Positions 1 to 8,780 of a stretch of DNA of 64,000 bases are shown piece by piece; positions within the stretch are counted from its first letter, which is position 1, and the number at the start of each line of letters is the position of its first letter. Source of the DNA: Hydrogenovibrio sp. JE_KL2 (GTDB lineage Bacteria > Pseudomonadota > Gammaproteobacteria > Thiomicrospirales > Thiomicrospiraceae). Position numbers and translations under genes: made by a program. The stretch covers positions 62,001 through 126,000 of the forward strand of contig NZ_WBJR01000001.1 in the NCBI RefSeq assembly GCF_009296185.1, in the 5' to 3' direction. The notes under the pieces were generated by a model. The model made no database searches, was not told the DNA's origin, and saw nothing but the letters and a program-made list of their open reading frames with translations.

Positions 1-1
1 T

Positions 2-175
2 ATAGAGTTGTTCGATTTGTATCAAGGCGCTGGTCTTGGTGAAAATCAAAAATCTGTTGCGTTGACAATTAAGCTGCAACATCAAGATAGAACACTTCAG
101 GATGAAGAAGTTGATGCATTGATGCAACAAATGATTGAAGCAGCAAAACATAAAGTAAGTGCAGAATTAAGATAA
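2..175 (+). CDS. pheT: Phenylalanyl-tRNA synthetase beta subunit, C-terminal end (partial)
   Basis: The window opens inside a reading frame whose last 58 residues end at TAA 173-175. The tail ([20 protein letters not shown], then an acidic helix with [11 protein letters not shown]) matches the C-terminal FDX-ACB anticodon-binding domain of PheT, which helps bind tRNA-Phe in the alpha2-beta2 synthetase. The call is strengthened by ihfA starting 53 bp downstream, since pheT-ihfA adjacency is the classical gammaproteobacterial order. The 5' part lies outside the window. Confidence 0.9.
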   Translation: MELFDLYQGAGLGENQKSVALTIKLQHQDRTLQDEEVDALMQQMIEAAKHKVSAELR

Positions 176-228
176 ATCTACAAGAGTAGTTTATTTACAT
201 AGAAAATAAATAAGAAGGTAAGGATTGT

Positions 229-522
229 ATGGCATTAACAAAAGCGGATCTTGCCCAAACACTAACTGATACGTTTGGTTTTAATAAACGCGAATCAAAA
301 GAGCTGGTCGAGCAGTTTTATGCTGAAATGGCAACTGTGCTTGTGAAAGGTGAGCAAATTAAGCTTTCTGGATTTGGCAACTTTGAGCTAAGAGATAAGT
401 CGGCTCGTCCTGGACGTAATCCTAGAACGGGTGAAGATGTTCCCATTTCAGCAAGAAGAGTGGTAACATTTAAACCAGGTCAGAAATTACGAGCTCGTAT
501 CGATAACTATGGTAAAGACTAA
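229..522 (+). CDS. ihfA: Integration host factor subunit alpha
   Basis: 97-residue HU/IHF-family DNA-bending protein, full length for IhfA. It begins [12 protein letters not shown] and carries the beta-arm region with the conserved GRNPRTGE segment that inserts into the minor groove. IHF-alpha pairs with IHF-beta (not in this window) to bend DNA at specific sites, affecting replication, recombination and sigma-54 promoters. The ATG is preceded by an AAGGTAAGGA Shine-Dalgarno region. It lies directly after pheT and its 3' end overlaps the next gene by 14 bp, so pheT-ihfA-merR are probably co-transcribed and the last two translationally coupled. Confidence 0.97.
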   Translation: MALTKADLAQTLTDTFGFNKRESKELVEQFYAEMATVLVKGEQIKLSGFGNFELRDKSARPGRNPRTGEDVPISARRVVTFKPGQKLRARIDNYGKD

Positions 523-901
523 ATCGGGTGAATCCCCAAAGCAGTTGGAAATCGAACTTCCAGATAAGAAGTACTTTACCATTGGTGAAGTCAGTGAGTT
601 GTGCGATTTAAAACCTCATGTGCTTCGTTATTGGGAGCAAGTCTTTCCTCAACTTGAGCCTAGCAAGCGCCGCGGTAGACGTTATTATCAACGCCGCGAG
701 CTTGAACTGGTTCTTGAAATTAAAACCCTGTTGCACGATCAAGGATTCACCATTCCTGGTGCTAAAGCGCGCTTAAGCCGTGCCGAGCCACCGTCAGATG
801 TTCATTTCGATAAAGAAGCTGATGGACAAGCCTATCAAAACCTTTTGAACATGAAATCAGATCTTAGAGCCTTTCTCGAACATATTCGCGAAACTTACTA
901 A
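509..901 (+). CDS. MerR-family transcriptional regulator
   Basis: 130-residue protein with an N-terminal MerR-type winged helix-turn-helix at about residues 22-92 ([20 protein letters not shown], then the [19 protein letters not shown] wing and helix). A short C-terminal helical segment of about 35 residues follows; there is no cysteine cluster or effector domain. A MerR gene directly behind ihfA is a widespread arrangement in gammaproteobacteria and its target is generally unknown. It starts inside the ihfA coding sequence (14-bp overlap) with no separate promoter visible. Function beyond DNA binding cannot be told from the sequence. Confidence 0.88.
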   Translation: MVKTKSGESPKQLEIELPDKKYFTIGEVSELCDLKPHVLRYWEQVFPQLEPSKRRGRRYYQRRELELVLEIKTLLHDQGFTIPGAKARLSRAEPPSDVHFDKEADGQAYQNLLNMKSDLRAFLEHIRETY

Positions 902-1026
902 TAGTTTGCCAATTTCTCGCCTATAAAGCCGGTTCCAACAGCTTGTAAAGATTTTATCAGTCCATAACGGGATACCGTTATAATGTCCAAATACTCGTTT
1001 AATGGTAATAAAACTAGGAGAGTGGT

Positions 1027-1371
1027 TTGGATCCGGTTCTTGCTTATGTAGTAAAACTCTTGGTTGGGTTGTCAGGCTTGATGCGCCCTTATCTTTCAGA
1101 AATTGGTCTGTCCATGGTTGCGACTTTGTTGGTGATTTATGGCAATGACATCAGCCTGTTTGTTAAGCAGCAAATAGGTTCATTGAAATACTTTCTACGA
1201 TTAACTTTATTTGTGCTGTTTTGTGCGATTGGCTTTGGAATTATCACGGCTTATTTAACGCCCTTATTTGTCAGTTGGTTGTCTCATATCAGTAACGTTT
1301 GGCTCGGTATTGCCGTTATTGTGACTTACTATATCATTGGTTTATTGGCACAGAAGAAGGGACTGATTTAG
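1027..1371 (+). CDS. Small integral membrane protein, DUF3392-like
   Basis: 114 residues with three to four hydrophobic segments (about 8-20, 25-45, 56-80 and 90-110), separated by a charged loop and ending in a basic tail (QKKGLI). It resembles the DUF3392 inner-membrane family, whose function is unknown. Translation starts at TTG 1027 after an AGGAGAG Shine-Dalgarno ending 5 bases upstream. Its stop abuts the greB start codon with no gap, so the two are very likely translated from one message. No signal peptide or catalytic motif is seen. Confidence 0.75.
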   Translation: MDPVLAYVVKLLVGLSGLMRPYLSEIGLSMVATLLVIYGNDISLFVKQQIGSLKYFLRLTLFVLFCAIGFGIITAYLTPLFVSWLSHISNVWLGIAVIVTYYIIGLLAQKKGLI

Positions 1372-1842
1372 TTGAACTATATCACTGCCGAGGGATATCG
1401 CAGAGTCAGCGCTGAACTGGTGGCGTTATGGAAGGTCAAACGTCCTGAGATTGTTAGGGCAATATCTGCCGCAGCAGCTGAAGGAGATCGTTCTGAAAAT
1501 GCGGAGTACATTTACCGCAAGAAAGAACTGAGGGAGACAGATCGAAAAATTCGCCACTTAGAGAAGCATCTCAAAGACATTAAAGTGGTGCAAGATAAGC
1601 CCAAAAATAGAAACAAAGTCTTCTTTGGCGCAAGGGTCTCTCTCTGTGGTGAGAGTTTACCGGATGGAGAATGTCAGTATCGTCTAGTCGGCATGATTGA
1701 GTCGCGACCAGAGGTGGGGGAAATTTCTATTCACTCTCCTGTCGCAAAGGCTTTGCTGGGTAAAGAACTTGGTGATGAAGTGGTGATTGTGCTGCCAACG
1801 GGCGAAAAAAGATTGGTTGAAATCGTCGAAATAGATTATTGA
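1372..1842 (+). CDS. greB: Transcription elongation factor GreB
   Basis: 156 residues, typical for GreB. The N-terminal coiled-coil (about 1-75) carries the tip motif GDRSENAEY, whose acidic residues enter the RNA polymerase secondary channel and stimulate cleavage of backtracked RNA. The C-terminal FKBP-like domain (about 80-156) binds polymerase. ERPEV-like and DRKIRHLEKHLKDI patterns favour GreB over GreA. The start is TTG 1372, immediately after the stop of the DUF3392-like gene, without room for its own Shine-Dalgarno in a spacer. This implies translational coupling. Confidence 0.93.
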   Translation: MNYITAEGYRRVSAELVALWKVKRPEIVRAISAAAAEGDRSENAEYIYRKKELRETDRKIRHLEKHLKDIKVVQDKPKNRNKVFFGARVSLCGESLPDGECQYRLVGMIESRPEVGEISIHSPVAKALLGKELGDEVVIVLPTGEKRLVEIVEIDY

Positions 1843-1898
1843 GAAATGCATAAAGGCGAATGCCTTTGCTGTGAATGGCTAAGGATTTGCTTGCCGGA

Positions 1899-1922
1899 TA
1901 GCACAAAAGTTTTATTGTGCTA
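1899..1922 (+). other. Stem-loop between greB and the next gene
   Basis: TAGCACAA (1899-1906) pairs with TTGTGCTA (1915-1922), an 8-bp perfect stem around an 8-base loop. It sits 57 bp after greB and 16 bp before the start of the next gene. There is no good U-tract, so it may be a weak terminator, an RNA-stability element or an operator dyad. The sequence does not decide between these. Confidence 0.4.
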
Positions 1923-1937
1923 TTTGGGTAAGGATAT

Positions 1938-2240
1938 ATGGAAAAGGAAAGGCAAATGGGTTGGATTATTAAAGATCACTATGAAGATGAGTACGATTTT
2001 GAAATGGATCGGATGAATTTGGAATCCATGGAAATTACGGCTTTTTCTTGTCCTAAACTACGCATCATAGAAGTACCTGTTGATGAAGATGATGTTGAAA
2101 AGATTGAACAGGTTTATGAGGTGCTATTTCCAGGGCTATTTGAAGATGTTCATCATATGATGGAGTCGGAAGCTAGAGACCCTTATAAAGTGAAGTGCTT
2201 TTATAAGTACCGTAAGTCAGATTCTCATGAGCTTTCTTAA
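1938..2240 (+). CDS. Small acidic protein of unknown function
   Basis: 100 residues, strongly acidic in the middle (clusters such as EDEYDFEMD and VDEDDVEKIEQ), with no signal peptide or membrane segment. I do not recognise the family. An AAGGA Shine-Dalgarno lies 5 bases before ATG 1938; a second ATG at 1956 (MGWIIKDHY) is also possible. It stands alone between greB and a chemoreceptor gene, with a stem-loop in its leader. Codon use looks like that of its neighbours, so I take it as a real gene, probably encoding a cytoplasmic protein. Confidence 0.65.
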   Translation: MEKERQMGWIIKDHYEDEYDFEMDRMNLESMEITAFSCPKLRIIEVPVDEDDVEKIEQVYEVLFPGLFEDVHHMMESEARDPYKVKCFYKYRKSDSHELS

Positions 2241-2374
2241 AAGTAGCGTCATTTTCTGCCACGTCATTTGATAAAATTAGCTAAATAATAATACGTAAAA
2301 TCTGGTGTTTTAATCAAGCAAAACACACAGGTATGTCTTAGGTAATACATATAGCTTGCGGAGACTAGTTAAGT

Positions 2375-4855
2375 ATGAAAAGCACTGCTAAAGAGGTGAA
2401 GGGCAGAAGTTTAGTACAGAATATGATGATTTATTTTGTACTAATCATTTTGGTCATAGGAATTGGATTTGTTTTTTTAGACCGTTTGGAGAATAAATCC
2501 ACAGCAAAATTTGAAGCCATTCAAGAACAATTTAATCAAAAAAATAAGTTATTTAACGAAATTCAATCACAGTTGGGTTATGGGCACTTAATCCATAACT
2601 TCAAAAATCTTGTGCTTCGCGGCGAACAAGACTACAGAACCCAAAGCTATAGTCAGAAGGTAGAAAAAAATACGGCTACCATCCTGAAAGATATTGCAGA
2701 CTACCGCCAATTTCAAAATTTAGATCAAACGGAAACGACTGGTCTGAATGAGGCGGAAAATGTTGTCAAATCCTACCAATCTAAAGTTGATCTTGTGAAA
2801 AAAATGCAAGCGCAAGGCGTTGCAGCAAAAGAGATTGATGCTCAGGTCATTGTTGATGATAGGCCTGCTTTGGCTGCATTTGAACAGTGGTATGCTTTTT
2901 TAAACAAAGCCGAAGCACAAAAAATCAAAGAAATGAATGAGCAGCGTCTCTTTGAACAACGCCTGAATTTATTAGCAATCCTTGTAGCCTTGGTATTGTT
3001 AAGCCTTTTGGCATTTGAGGTGTTTGTCCGTCGCGAAGTCATTTCTCCATTTATGAAGTTGGAGAGCGAGGTTAAGAAAGTTTGTGCCGGGGGTGGTCAA
3101 ATCGATTTCACGCGACAGCTTAATGTCGGTGGTGTGAGAGAACTTCAGTCACTTGGTATATATTTGCGCAGAATGTTGAATATGATTAGCGCGCAAATAG
3201 AAACAGCGGTGACTTTGAGATCTGTTGTAGATCAAAGTAGTGCAAGTATCATGGTTGCCAATGAAGATTTGGTCATTACCTATATGAACGACTCTATTAT
3301 CAATACGCTATACAATGTTGAAAAAGATATTCAAAAGATGTTGCCACATTTTTCAACGGATAAGCTGGTAGGCGAAAATATTGATATTTTCCATGTTCAC
3401 CCTGAGCACCAGAGAAAACTGTTGGCAAACTTAAAAGAAACTTATGTCGCGAAGTTGACACTTGGTGAGTTGCATCTTGAGATTGTTGTGAATCCTATTT
3501 TTGATGCAGAAGGTAACCGTAATGGTTTCGTTACTGAGTGGAAGGATGTTACCCAAACGGTGAAAATGGAAGCAATGCAGGAAGCTGTTGAAACCAACTT
3601 GAAAGTCATGGTCGAGAAAGCGGCAAAGGGGCATATCGGTGCGCAAATCGATGTTTCCCAGCTTGATGGCTTTATCCATGACCTGGGTGAGCAGATCAAC
3701 TATATGTCTAAAGCACTTCATGATGCGAACATGAATATTTCGCAAGTCATCAATAAACTGTCTCAAGGTGATTTAACGCCACGAGTACAAGGTGAGTATG
3801 AAGCTGATTTGAGTCAAATGAAGGATGCCATCAACAAATCAATGGACAATCTTTCGAATATTATGGCTCAAGTAAATGCATCAACCACTGACATCGCTTC
3901 AGATGTACGCGATATGTCCAGCCAAAACGCCGAGTTGTCCGGTCGTATTCAGCAACAAGCGGCTTCGATTCAAGAAACCGCTGCAACCATGGAAGAAATG
4001 ACTTCCGCTGTGCGTAATAACGCTGAAAATGCGAAGCAAGCTAACGAAATCACCATGAAGGCCAGTCAGAAGACAATTGAAGGTGCTGGCGTTATGAAGC
4101 AGACAATCCAAGCGATGAATAACATTAAAGAATCCAGTGGCCAAATTGAGCAAATCATTGGTTTGATTGATTCGATTGCCTTCCAAACAAACCTGCTTGC
4201 GTTAAACGCTGCGGTGGAAGCTGCAAGAGCAGGTGAACATGGAAGAGGGTTTGCCGTGGTTGCTGGTGAGGTCCGAAGCCTGGCAGGTAAATCAGCCGAT
4301 GCAGCTAAAGAAATTAAACAGCTAATTGACCGCTCTGTTGCCCAAGTACAGGAAGGCACGCATTTGGCGCAACAATCAGGAGATGCATTAGGTGAAATCA
4401 GCAGTTCCATGAACCAAGTAACCGAAATGGTGGGAGAGATCGCCAGTTCGTCGGTTGAGCAATCTCAAGGAATTGAGCAGTTGAATCACGCTGTTGTCTC
4501 TCTGGATAAGAACACACAAGAGAACGCGCATCTTGTAGAGTTGTCTGCGGCCAGTGCCGAATCTATTGCGCAAAAAGCCAGTAGCCTGGTTGTTCAAATG
4601 CAGCAATTCAAAATTTCTCAGGACATTCAGCAACGGGTGAACTCAAATATGGCCTCTAAGGTTTCCGGCGATAAGTTGATTGCCAGTGCTCAACCGAAGA
4701 AGGTGGAAGCATCTAAACCCGTAGCGGTGAAGAAAACTGAACCGAGTAAGGCCATGCCTGCTAAACCTCAGGCGGAAGCGAAAGCATCGGTAGCCAGAAA
4801 ACCGGAAGCACCTGCTGAGAAATCCGGCGGTGGCGATGAGTGGGAAGACTTTTAA
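2375..4855 (+). CDS. Methyl-accepting chemotaxis protein with PAS-like domain and EWEDF tail
   Basis: 826-residue transmembrane chemoreceptor. It has TM1 at about 17-35, a helical periplasmic sensor at about 37-195, TM2 at about 197-217, a HAMP-like linker, and a PAS-like domain at about 285-400 ([20 protein letters not shown]). A second HAMP region ([18 protein letters not shown]) leads to the methyl-accepting signalling hairpin with its conserved tip near 598-625 ([20 protein letters not shown]). The C-terminus is a Lys/Ala/Pro-rich flexible linker ending in EWEDF, which fits the xWxxF tether that recruits CheR/CheB. It would signal to CheA/CheW at the cell pole. The ligand is unknown. A Rho-independent terminator follows. 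Confidence 0.93.
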   Translation: MKSTAKEVKGRSLVQNMMIYFVLIILVIGIGFVFLDRLENKSTAKFEAIQEQFNQKNKLFNEIQSQLGYGHLIHNFKNLVLRGEQDYRTQSYSQKVEKNTATILKDIADYRQFQNLDQTETTGLNEAENVVKSYQSKVDLVKKMQAQGVAAKEIDAQVIVDDRPALAAFEQWYAFLNKAEAQKIKEMNEQRLFEQRLNLLAILVALVLLSLLAFEVFVRREVISPFMKLESEVKKVCAGGGQIDFTRQLNVGGVRELQSLGIYLRRMLNMISAQIETAVTLRSVVDQSSASIMVANEDLVITYMNDSIINTLYNVEKDIQKMLPHFSTDKLVGENIDIFHVHPEHQRKLLANLKETYVAKLTLGELHLEIVVNPIFDAEGNRNGFVTEWKDVTQTVKMEAMQEAVETNLKVMVEKAAKGHIGAQIDVSQLDGFIHDLGEQINYMSKALHDANMNISQVINKLSQGDLTPRVQGEYEADLSQMKDAINKSMDNLSNIMAQVNASTTDIASDVRDMSSQNAELSGRIQQQAASIQETAATMEEMTSAVRNNAENAKQANEITMKASQKTIEGAGVMKQTIQAMNNIKESSGQIEQIIGLIDSIAFQTNLLALNAAVEAARAGEHGRGFAVVAGEVRSLAGKSADAAKEIKQLIDRSVAQVQEGTHLAQQSGDALGEISSSMNQVTEMVGEIASSSVEQSQGIEQLNHAVVSLDKNTQENAHLVELSAASAESIAQKASSLVVQMQQFKISQDIQQRVNSNMASKVSGDKLIASAQPKKVEASKPVAVKKTEPSKAMPAKPQAEAKASVARKPEAPAEKSGGGDEWEDF

Positions 4856-4879
4856 TTTAAGTTGCTCTTGGAGAGGAAT

Positions 4880-4907
4880 AAAAAAGCCGTCACATGACGG
4901 CTTTTTT
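4880..4907 (+). terminator. Rho-independent terminator after the first chemoreceptor
   Basis: AAAAAAGCCGTCA pairs with TGACGGCTTTTTT around a tiny loop. The U-tract on one strand and the A-tract on the other make it usable in both directions. It separates the chemoreceptor gene from the convergent NDH-2 gene. Confidence 0.9.
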
Positions 4908-4913
4908 ATTGCC

Positions 4914-4932
4914 AAAATCTGCCAGGTTGGGG
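4914..4932 (+). repeat. 19-bp interspersed repeat, perfect copy (intergenic)
   Basis: AAAATCTGCCAGGTTGGGG, the reference copy, followed by three further G residues. It lies between the bidirectional terminator and the 3' end of the NDH-2 gene. See the related finding for the other copies. Confidence 0.85.
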
Positions 4933-4944
4933 GGGACTTGTATT

Positions 4945-6252
4945 TTAGTAGAGTTTCAGCTTTGGCTTGATACGCTTTTCAATAAGGCTTTCTATCATAA
5001 TCCAAAGCGTTTTCCAGTAGCCATGCACGGCAAGCTGATGCTGCCTATAGAGACTCGCATAGGCCCAATGCGCCAGCTTACCTTCTATCATCCAATGCTT
5101 GTGCAGTAGCTGATCTAACAGGCTCCCCAGCGTCTGGAAACGGCTAAGGGAAACCAAAGCACCGTGGTCGCAGTACTTAAACTGCTTTAAGGATTTGCCT
5201 GTCATTTGTCGGGTGATATTTTGTGCGCAGTGCTTCGCCATCTGGTGAGCGGCTTGAGCGGTAGGGGGGACGGGACGAGTTGCTGCCTCGGGTTTCAGAA
5301 ACGCGCAGTCTCCAATTGCATAAATACTATCTTCGCCTTTCACCAAGAGAGATTCGTCTATTTCGATTTGGTTGATACGATTCGCTGGTAAATCCAGGTG
5401 GGATAAAAATTCAGGCGCCTTAATGCCGGCCGCCCAAACCAAGAGGTCGGCATGAATATCACCTTCAGAAGTATGAAGCGTATAGGGTGTAACTTGGTTA
5501 ACGTTCTTATTCAGTTGAATGCTAACGCCTAGTTCTTCTAAAGTTTTTTGAGCTTTACATGCCAGATTTTCTTCCAATGCCGGCAATATACGGGGAGCGG
5601 CTTCAATCAAAGTAACTTCCAAGCTCTGGTGATGAATGTTTTCAACACCAAACTGTTCGAGACGATCGACGGCATTATATAGTTCGGCAGATAGTTCTAC
5701 GCCAGTTGCGCCTGCTCCGACGATGGCGATACTGACCGACTCGCCGGAATGTGCAGTTTCTGAAAATTGAAGAAAACGGTTGAGGAAAGAAAGGTGAAAA
5801 TCTTCAGCTTCTTGCGCATTGTCCAGCTTGAAACAGTGTTCGTTGACGCCTTCGATACCGAAGTCATTTGAGTGTGCCCCTAATGCAATGACAAGAATAT
5901 CGTAGTCAATATATCGTGGTTTGAGTATTTGTTTGCCATGATGATCAATCAGAGTCGCCAGACGGATTTGTTTTTTCTCTTTGTCTAATGCGTCCATCTT
6001 GCCTAGACGGAAGTAGTAATGGTTTTCCGCAGAATGAGCACGATAGCTGAGTGCTTCCATGCCAGTGTCCAGAGAGCCAGCGACCACTTCATGTAATAAG
6101 GGTTTCCACAGATGGATTCGGTTGGGGTCAATGAGCGTAATTTTGGCCTGATTGGTTTTACCGAGTTTTCGGCCTAAGCGGGTAGCGAGTTCTAAGCCGC
6201 CAGCGCCACCGCCAACAATGACAATTTTTGGAAGTGAAGCGGTTTCATGCAT
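4945..6252 (-). CDS. ndh: Type II NADH:quinone oxidoreductase (NDH-2)
   Basis: 435-residue FAD-dependent pyridine nucleotide-disulfide oxidoreductase, the usual NDH-2 length. The N-terminal FAD-binding Rossmann motif is IVGGGAGGLELATRLG. A second dinucleotide fold (IVGAGATGVELSAELYNA, about 175-195) binds NADH, and YAIGDCAFL is the late FAD contact. The C-terminal part is hydrophobic and basic, as expected for peripheral attachment to the inner membrane. It moves electrons from NADH to quinone without proton pumping. I place the start at ATG 6250-6252 because GGAGG sits 7 bases upstream; the frame stays open upstream of this but without a better start. Confidence 0.9.
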   Translation of the reverse strand: MHETASLPKIVIVGGGAGGLELATRLGRKLGKTNQAKITLIDPNRIHLWKPLLHEVVAGSLDTGMEALSYRAHSAENHYYFRLGKMDALDKEKKQIRLATLIDHHGKQILKPRYIDYDILVIALGAHSNDFGIEGVNEHCFKLDNAQEAEDFHLSFLNRFLQFSETAHSGESVSIAIVGAGATGVELSAELYNAVDRLEQFGVENIHHQSLEVTLIEAAPRILPALEENLACKAQKTLEELGVSIQLNKNVNQVTPYTLHTSEGDIHADLLVWAAGIKAPEFLSHLDLPANRINQIEIDESLLVKGEDSIYAIGDCAFLKPEAATRPVPPTAQAAHQMAKHCAQNITRQMTGKSLKQFKYCDHGALVSLSRFQTLGSLLDQLLHKHWMIEGKLAHWAYASLYRQHQLAVHGYWKTLWIMIESLIEKRIKPKLKLY

Positions 6253-6428
6253 CTTTAGCCTCCAGAGAAGGGAGAGTTTTGGGCAAAGATCTGGGCCGAA
6301 CCCTTGTTTCAAGTTCGGCGTGTCCGTTTCATACTATAACGAGGTTTTTCAACGAAATAAATGAAAGATCCAATTAATGTGATAAAACTCGGATGAGGAC
6401 AAGGAAGGCATGACGTCCTTGCTGAAAA

Positions 6429-8594
6429 TTAAATACCGGTCATGACCAGAGCGATGACATCATTTTCATAGCCATCTCCATTTTTATACTCACGATAGCC
6501 TTCGCTCACTTTGAACCCGACAAGATAAGGCACGCCGTCCCATAGCCAGTAAATGGTATCGTTTTGGCCGTTGTCAGCCTGAAGGATTTCACTCGGTAGA
6601 TCCAATATTTCGCCAATGCCATGTTCTTTATGGGTGGTGGCAATAATCATGCCGCGTCTATCAACAAAGAAACTGAACGTGGTTTTGTTGATTTGTTGGT
6701 TCAGGTATTTAGGCTCGGTTTCTTTTAGCATGGCTTCAAACTGAGGTTTACTATCAAAGACCAATGCAATCCCACCAACATTGCGATGAGGGTTTTCCCA
6801 ATCTTTCACGGCTGCATGGTAAATATAGGTAAATTCGTCACCATATAGGTTTGTTTTGTGGAATTCCGATACGACATAAGCCTGAGTATCTTCCAGAGAA
6901 AGACAGCGTGAGGTGTCATTCGGTCTTGGAATGATGGTATCAATCAAATGACCTTCTACCGGATTGGAGACCGCTAGAATGCGACCTCTTTGGTCATAAA
7001 GCATAATGTTGGTATAAACCGTGTACAGCTTGTTGATGTAGCCAAGAATATCCGTCAGTTTTCTGGTCTCGGTTTCAGAAATTTCCTGAGTTTGATTATA
7101 GCTGCTCAAAATTTGGCGGAAGGTACTGTTCAACGCCCACCATCGGCAGTCATTCGCACGTTCGTAGAGGTTTCTATCCATGACTTCAACGCCAAGGGTT
7201 GCGCTAAACGCCGCTTTACCCTGAATGGTTCTAACCAATACGTGATGGATGTGATGGATGAAACTGTTAAATATCTCCTGAATGTCGATACTGATATTTT
7301 GGAAACTGTCTAATACCGGCAAGAAGGCTTTTACATCGCGTTTAAGCGATAGAATTTTTCCGTTCAGGATAACGATCAGCAATAACGTACTGACCTTAAG
7401 GTTGGTTTCTTCCAAATCTCTAAGGTACAGCGGAGAATCCGGCGGGATGGTAACGTTAATGTCTCGATCATCTGTTTTGTCGGCAAACGTAACTTGATTC
7501 TGTACTTGAACAAAACCTAACCAGGGCAGTCCATAGTAACCTTGGTAGCCATGCGTTTTGGTGGCGAACTGCAGTTTATCGCCGGAGCGTTCCGGGCGAG
7601 TAAAGTGGTGTGGCTCGATTTGCTTCGTATTGCGCTTTGATTTGTCGCTACTGTTGCATGAAATCACTTTGCCATGATCGTCCAATAGCATGATTTCATA
7701 GCCCTGCTGACCTTGTCCAAGCGTTTTGTAGATACGCGTCATTTCATCTTGGAAGTTAAAGCTTAGGCAAAGTACGCCAACAACCTTTATTTCCCCTTGA
7801 ATATTGGCTTCAATTTTTTTTGCATAAATGTGGCTGTCGGACTTGTTGGGGAACATATCCGATTTACGATAGATCTCTACATATTCTTCTTTGGTTGCCA
7901 TCGCTTCATTGATGAGCGAATCACGGGTGAAGGTTGCCGGGTTGCTTGCGTCCAGCTTCGCTTTGATTTCGCCTTCCGGTGAAACCAATAAAACATCATC
8001 GTACACAGTATATTTGGCAACATATTCAATGATTCGTTGATGAATGAACTCTTGATCTTCTTCTGAAACATTTGATTTCGCCATGAATTCGACCAGGTCG
8101 TCATCAGTTGCCAGGAAACCGACATCCGCAGTACGCTCGAACAGGTTGCGGATGAGAATGTCTATGGTTGCCTGAGCCTTTAGCATGATTTCACTATTTG
8201 CCTGGTTCAGGTATCGTCCAATTAATTCCTGAATCATGGTGTCACGCAGGTTTTGAAATTCTTTTTGAGTTTCGACAATAGAAATCAGTAGTTGAGGGTC
8301 GATATTCTCGTTGTTGATTTTTCCGACCATGGCAACGGTTGTCCACCATAAGTCTTGGTGTTCGAGCTCATTCAAATAGCGCTTTACTTCCGGTAAGAAC
8401 TGTGTGAATTGCTTGTGATCTTCAGCTTGTGTCGTCATAGTATTGGCATCAAATTGTTCAGTTGATTGTAGAGGTTTGTTAACTTTTCTAAGCAAAGCTG
8501 ATTCCAGATTTTCTTTTATAGTGTAATTACAGCTATTTATTGGCGTGAATCGGTAAAAGTACGAATAGACATGAGCGGCAAGAAGTTGATACAT
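6429..8594 (-). CDS. Soluble double cache-domain sensor protein without output domain
   Basis: 721 residues as drawn. Two tandem PDC/cache-like modules are visible: about 160-370 (YTVYDDVLLVSPEGEIKAKL) and about 500-700 (LYTVYTNIMLYDQRGRILAV, then FFVDRRGMIIATT). An alpha-helical N-terminal region precedes them. No convincing signal peptide or flanking membrane helices are seen, and there is no methyl-accepting, kinase or GGDEF output domain. The gene is divergent from a dCache chemoreceptor gene, so a role in that signalling complex is possible but inferred. The start is uncertain: a downstream ATG at 8436-8438 (MTTQAEDHKQF, 669 residues) is as likely, and neither has a clear Shine-Dalgarno. 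Confidence 0.7.
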   Translation of the reverse strand: MYQLLAAHVYSYFYRFTPINSCNYTIKENLESALLRKVNKPLQSTEQFDANTMTTQAEDHKQFTQFLPEVKRYLNELEHQDLWWTTVAMVGKINNENIDPQLLISIVETQKEFQNLRDTMIQELIGRYLNQANSEIMLKAQATIDILIRNLFERTADVGFLATDDDLVEFMAKSNVSEEDQEFIHQRIIEYVAKYTVYDDVLLVSPEGEIKAKLDASNPATFTRDSLINEAMATKEEYVEIYRKSDMFPNKSDSHIYAKKIEANIQGEIKVVGVLCLSFNFQDEMTRIYKTLGQGQQGYEIMLLDDHGKVISCNSSDKSKRNTKQIEPHHFTRPERSGDKLQFATKTHGYQGYYGLPWLGFVQVQNQVTFADKTDDRDINVTIPPDSPLYLRDLEETNLKVSTLLLIVILNGKILSLKRDVKAFLPVLDSFQNISIDIQEIFNSFIHHIHHVLVRTIQGKAAFSATLGVEVMDRNLYERANDCRWWALNSTFRQILSSYNQTQEISETETRKLTDILGYINKLYTVYTNIMLYDQRGRILAVSNPVEGHLIDTIIPRPNDTSRCLSLEDTQAYVVSEFHKTNLYGDEFTYIYHAAVKDWENPHRNVGGIALVFDSKPQFEAMLKETEPKYLNQQINKTTFSFFVDRRGMIIATTHKEHGIGEILDLPSEILQADNGQNDTIYWLWDGVPYLVGFKVSEGYREYKNGDGYENDVIALVMTGI

Positions 8595-8780
8595 TTCGGT
8601 GCAAAGTCGAACCAGATATGTCTCGCGTCCTTTAAGTTTATTAGAGTTTAATGAAGTTCTAACGCCAAAAGTTTTCTTTGCGGGTTATATCAAAAAATTG
8701 TATTGATGGTTCACAATGCAGGAGTAAAATGAAATTGAAATATAAAAAACGTACTTGGAAAGTACAACGTGGAGGTTGTG

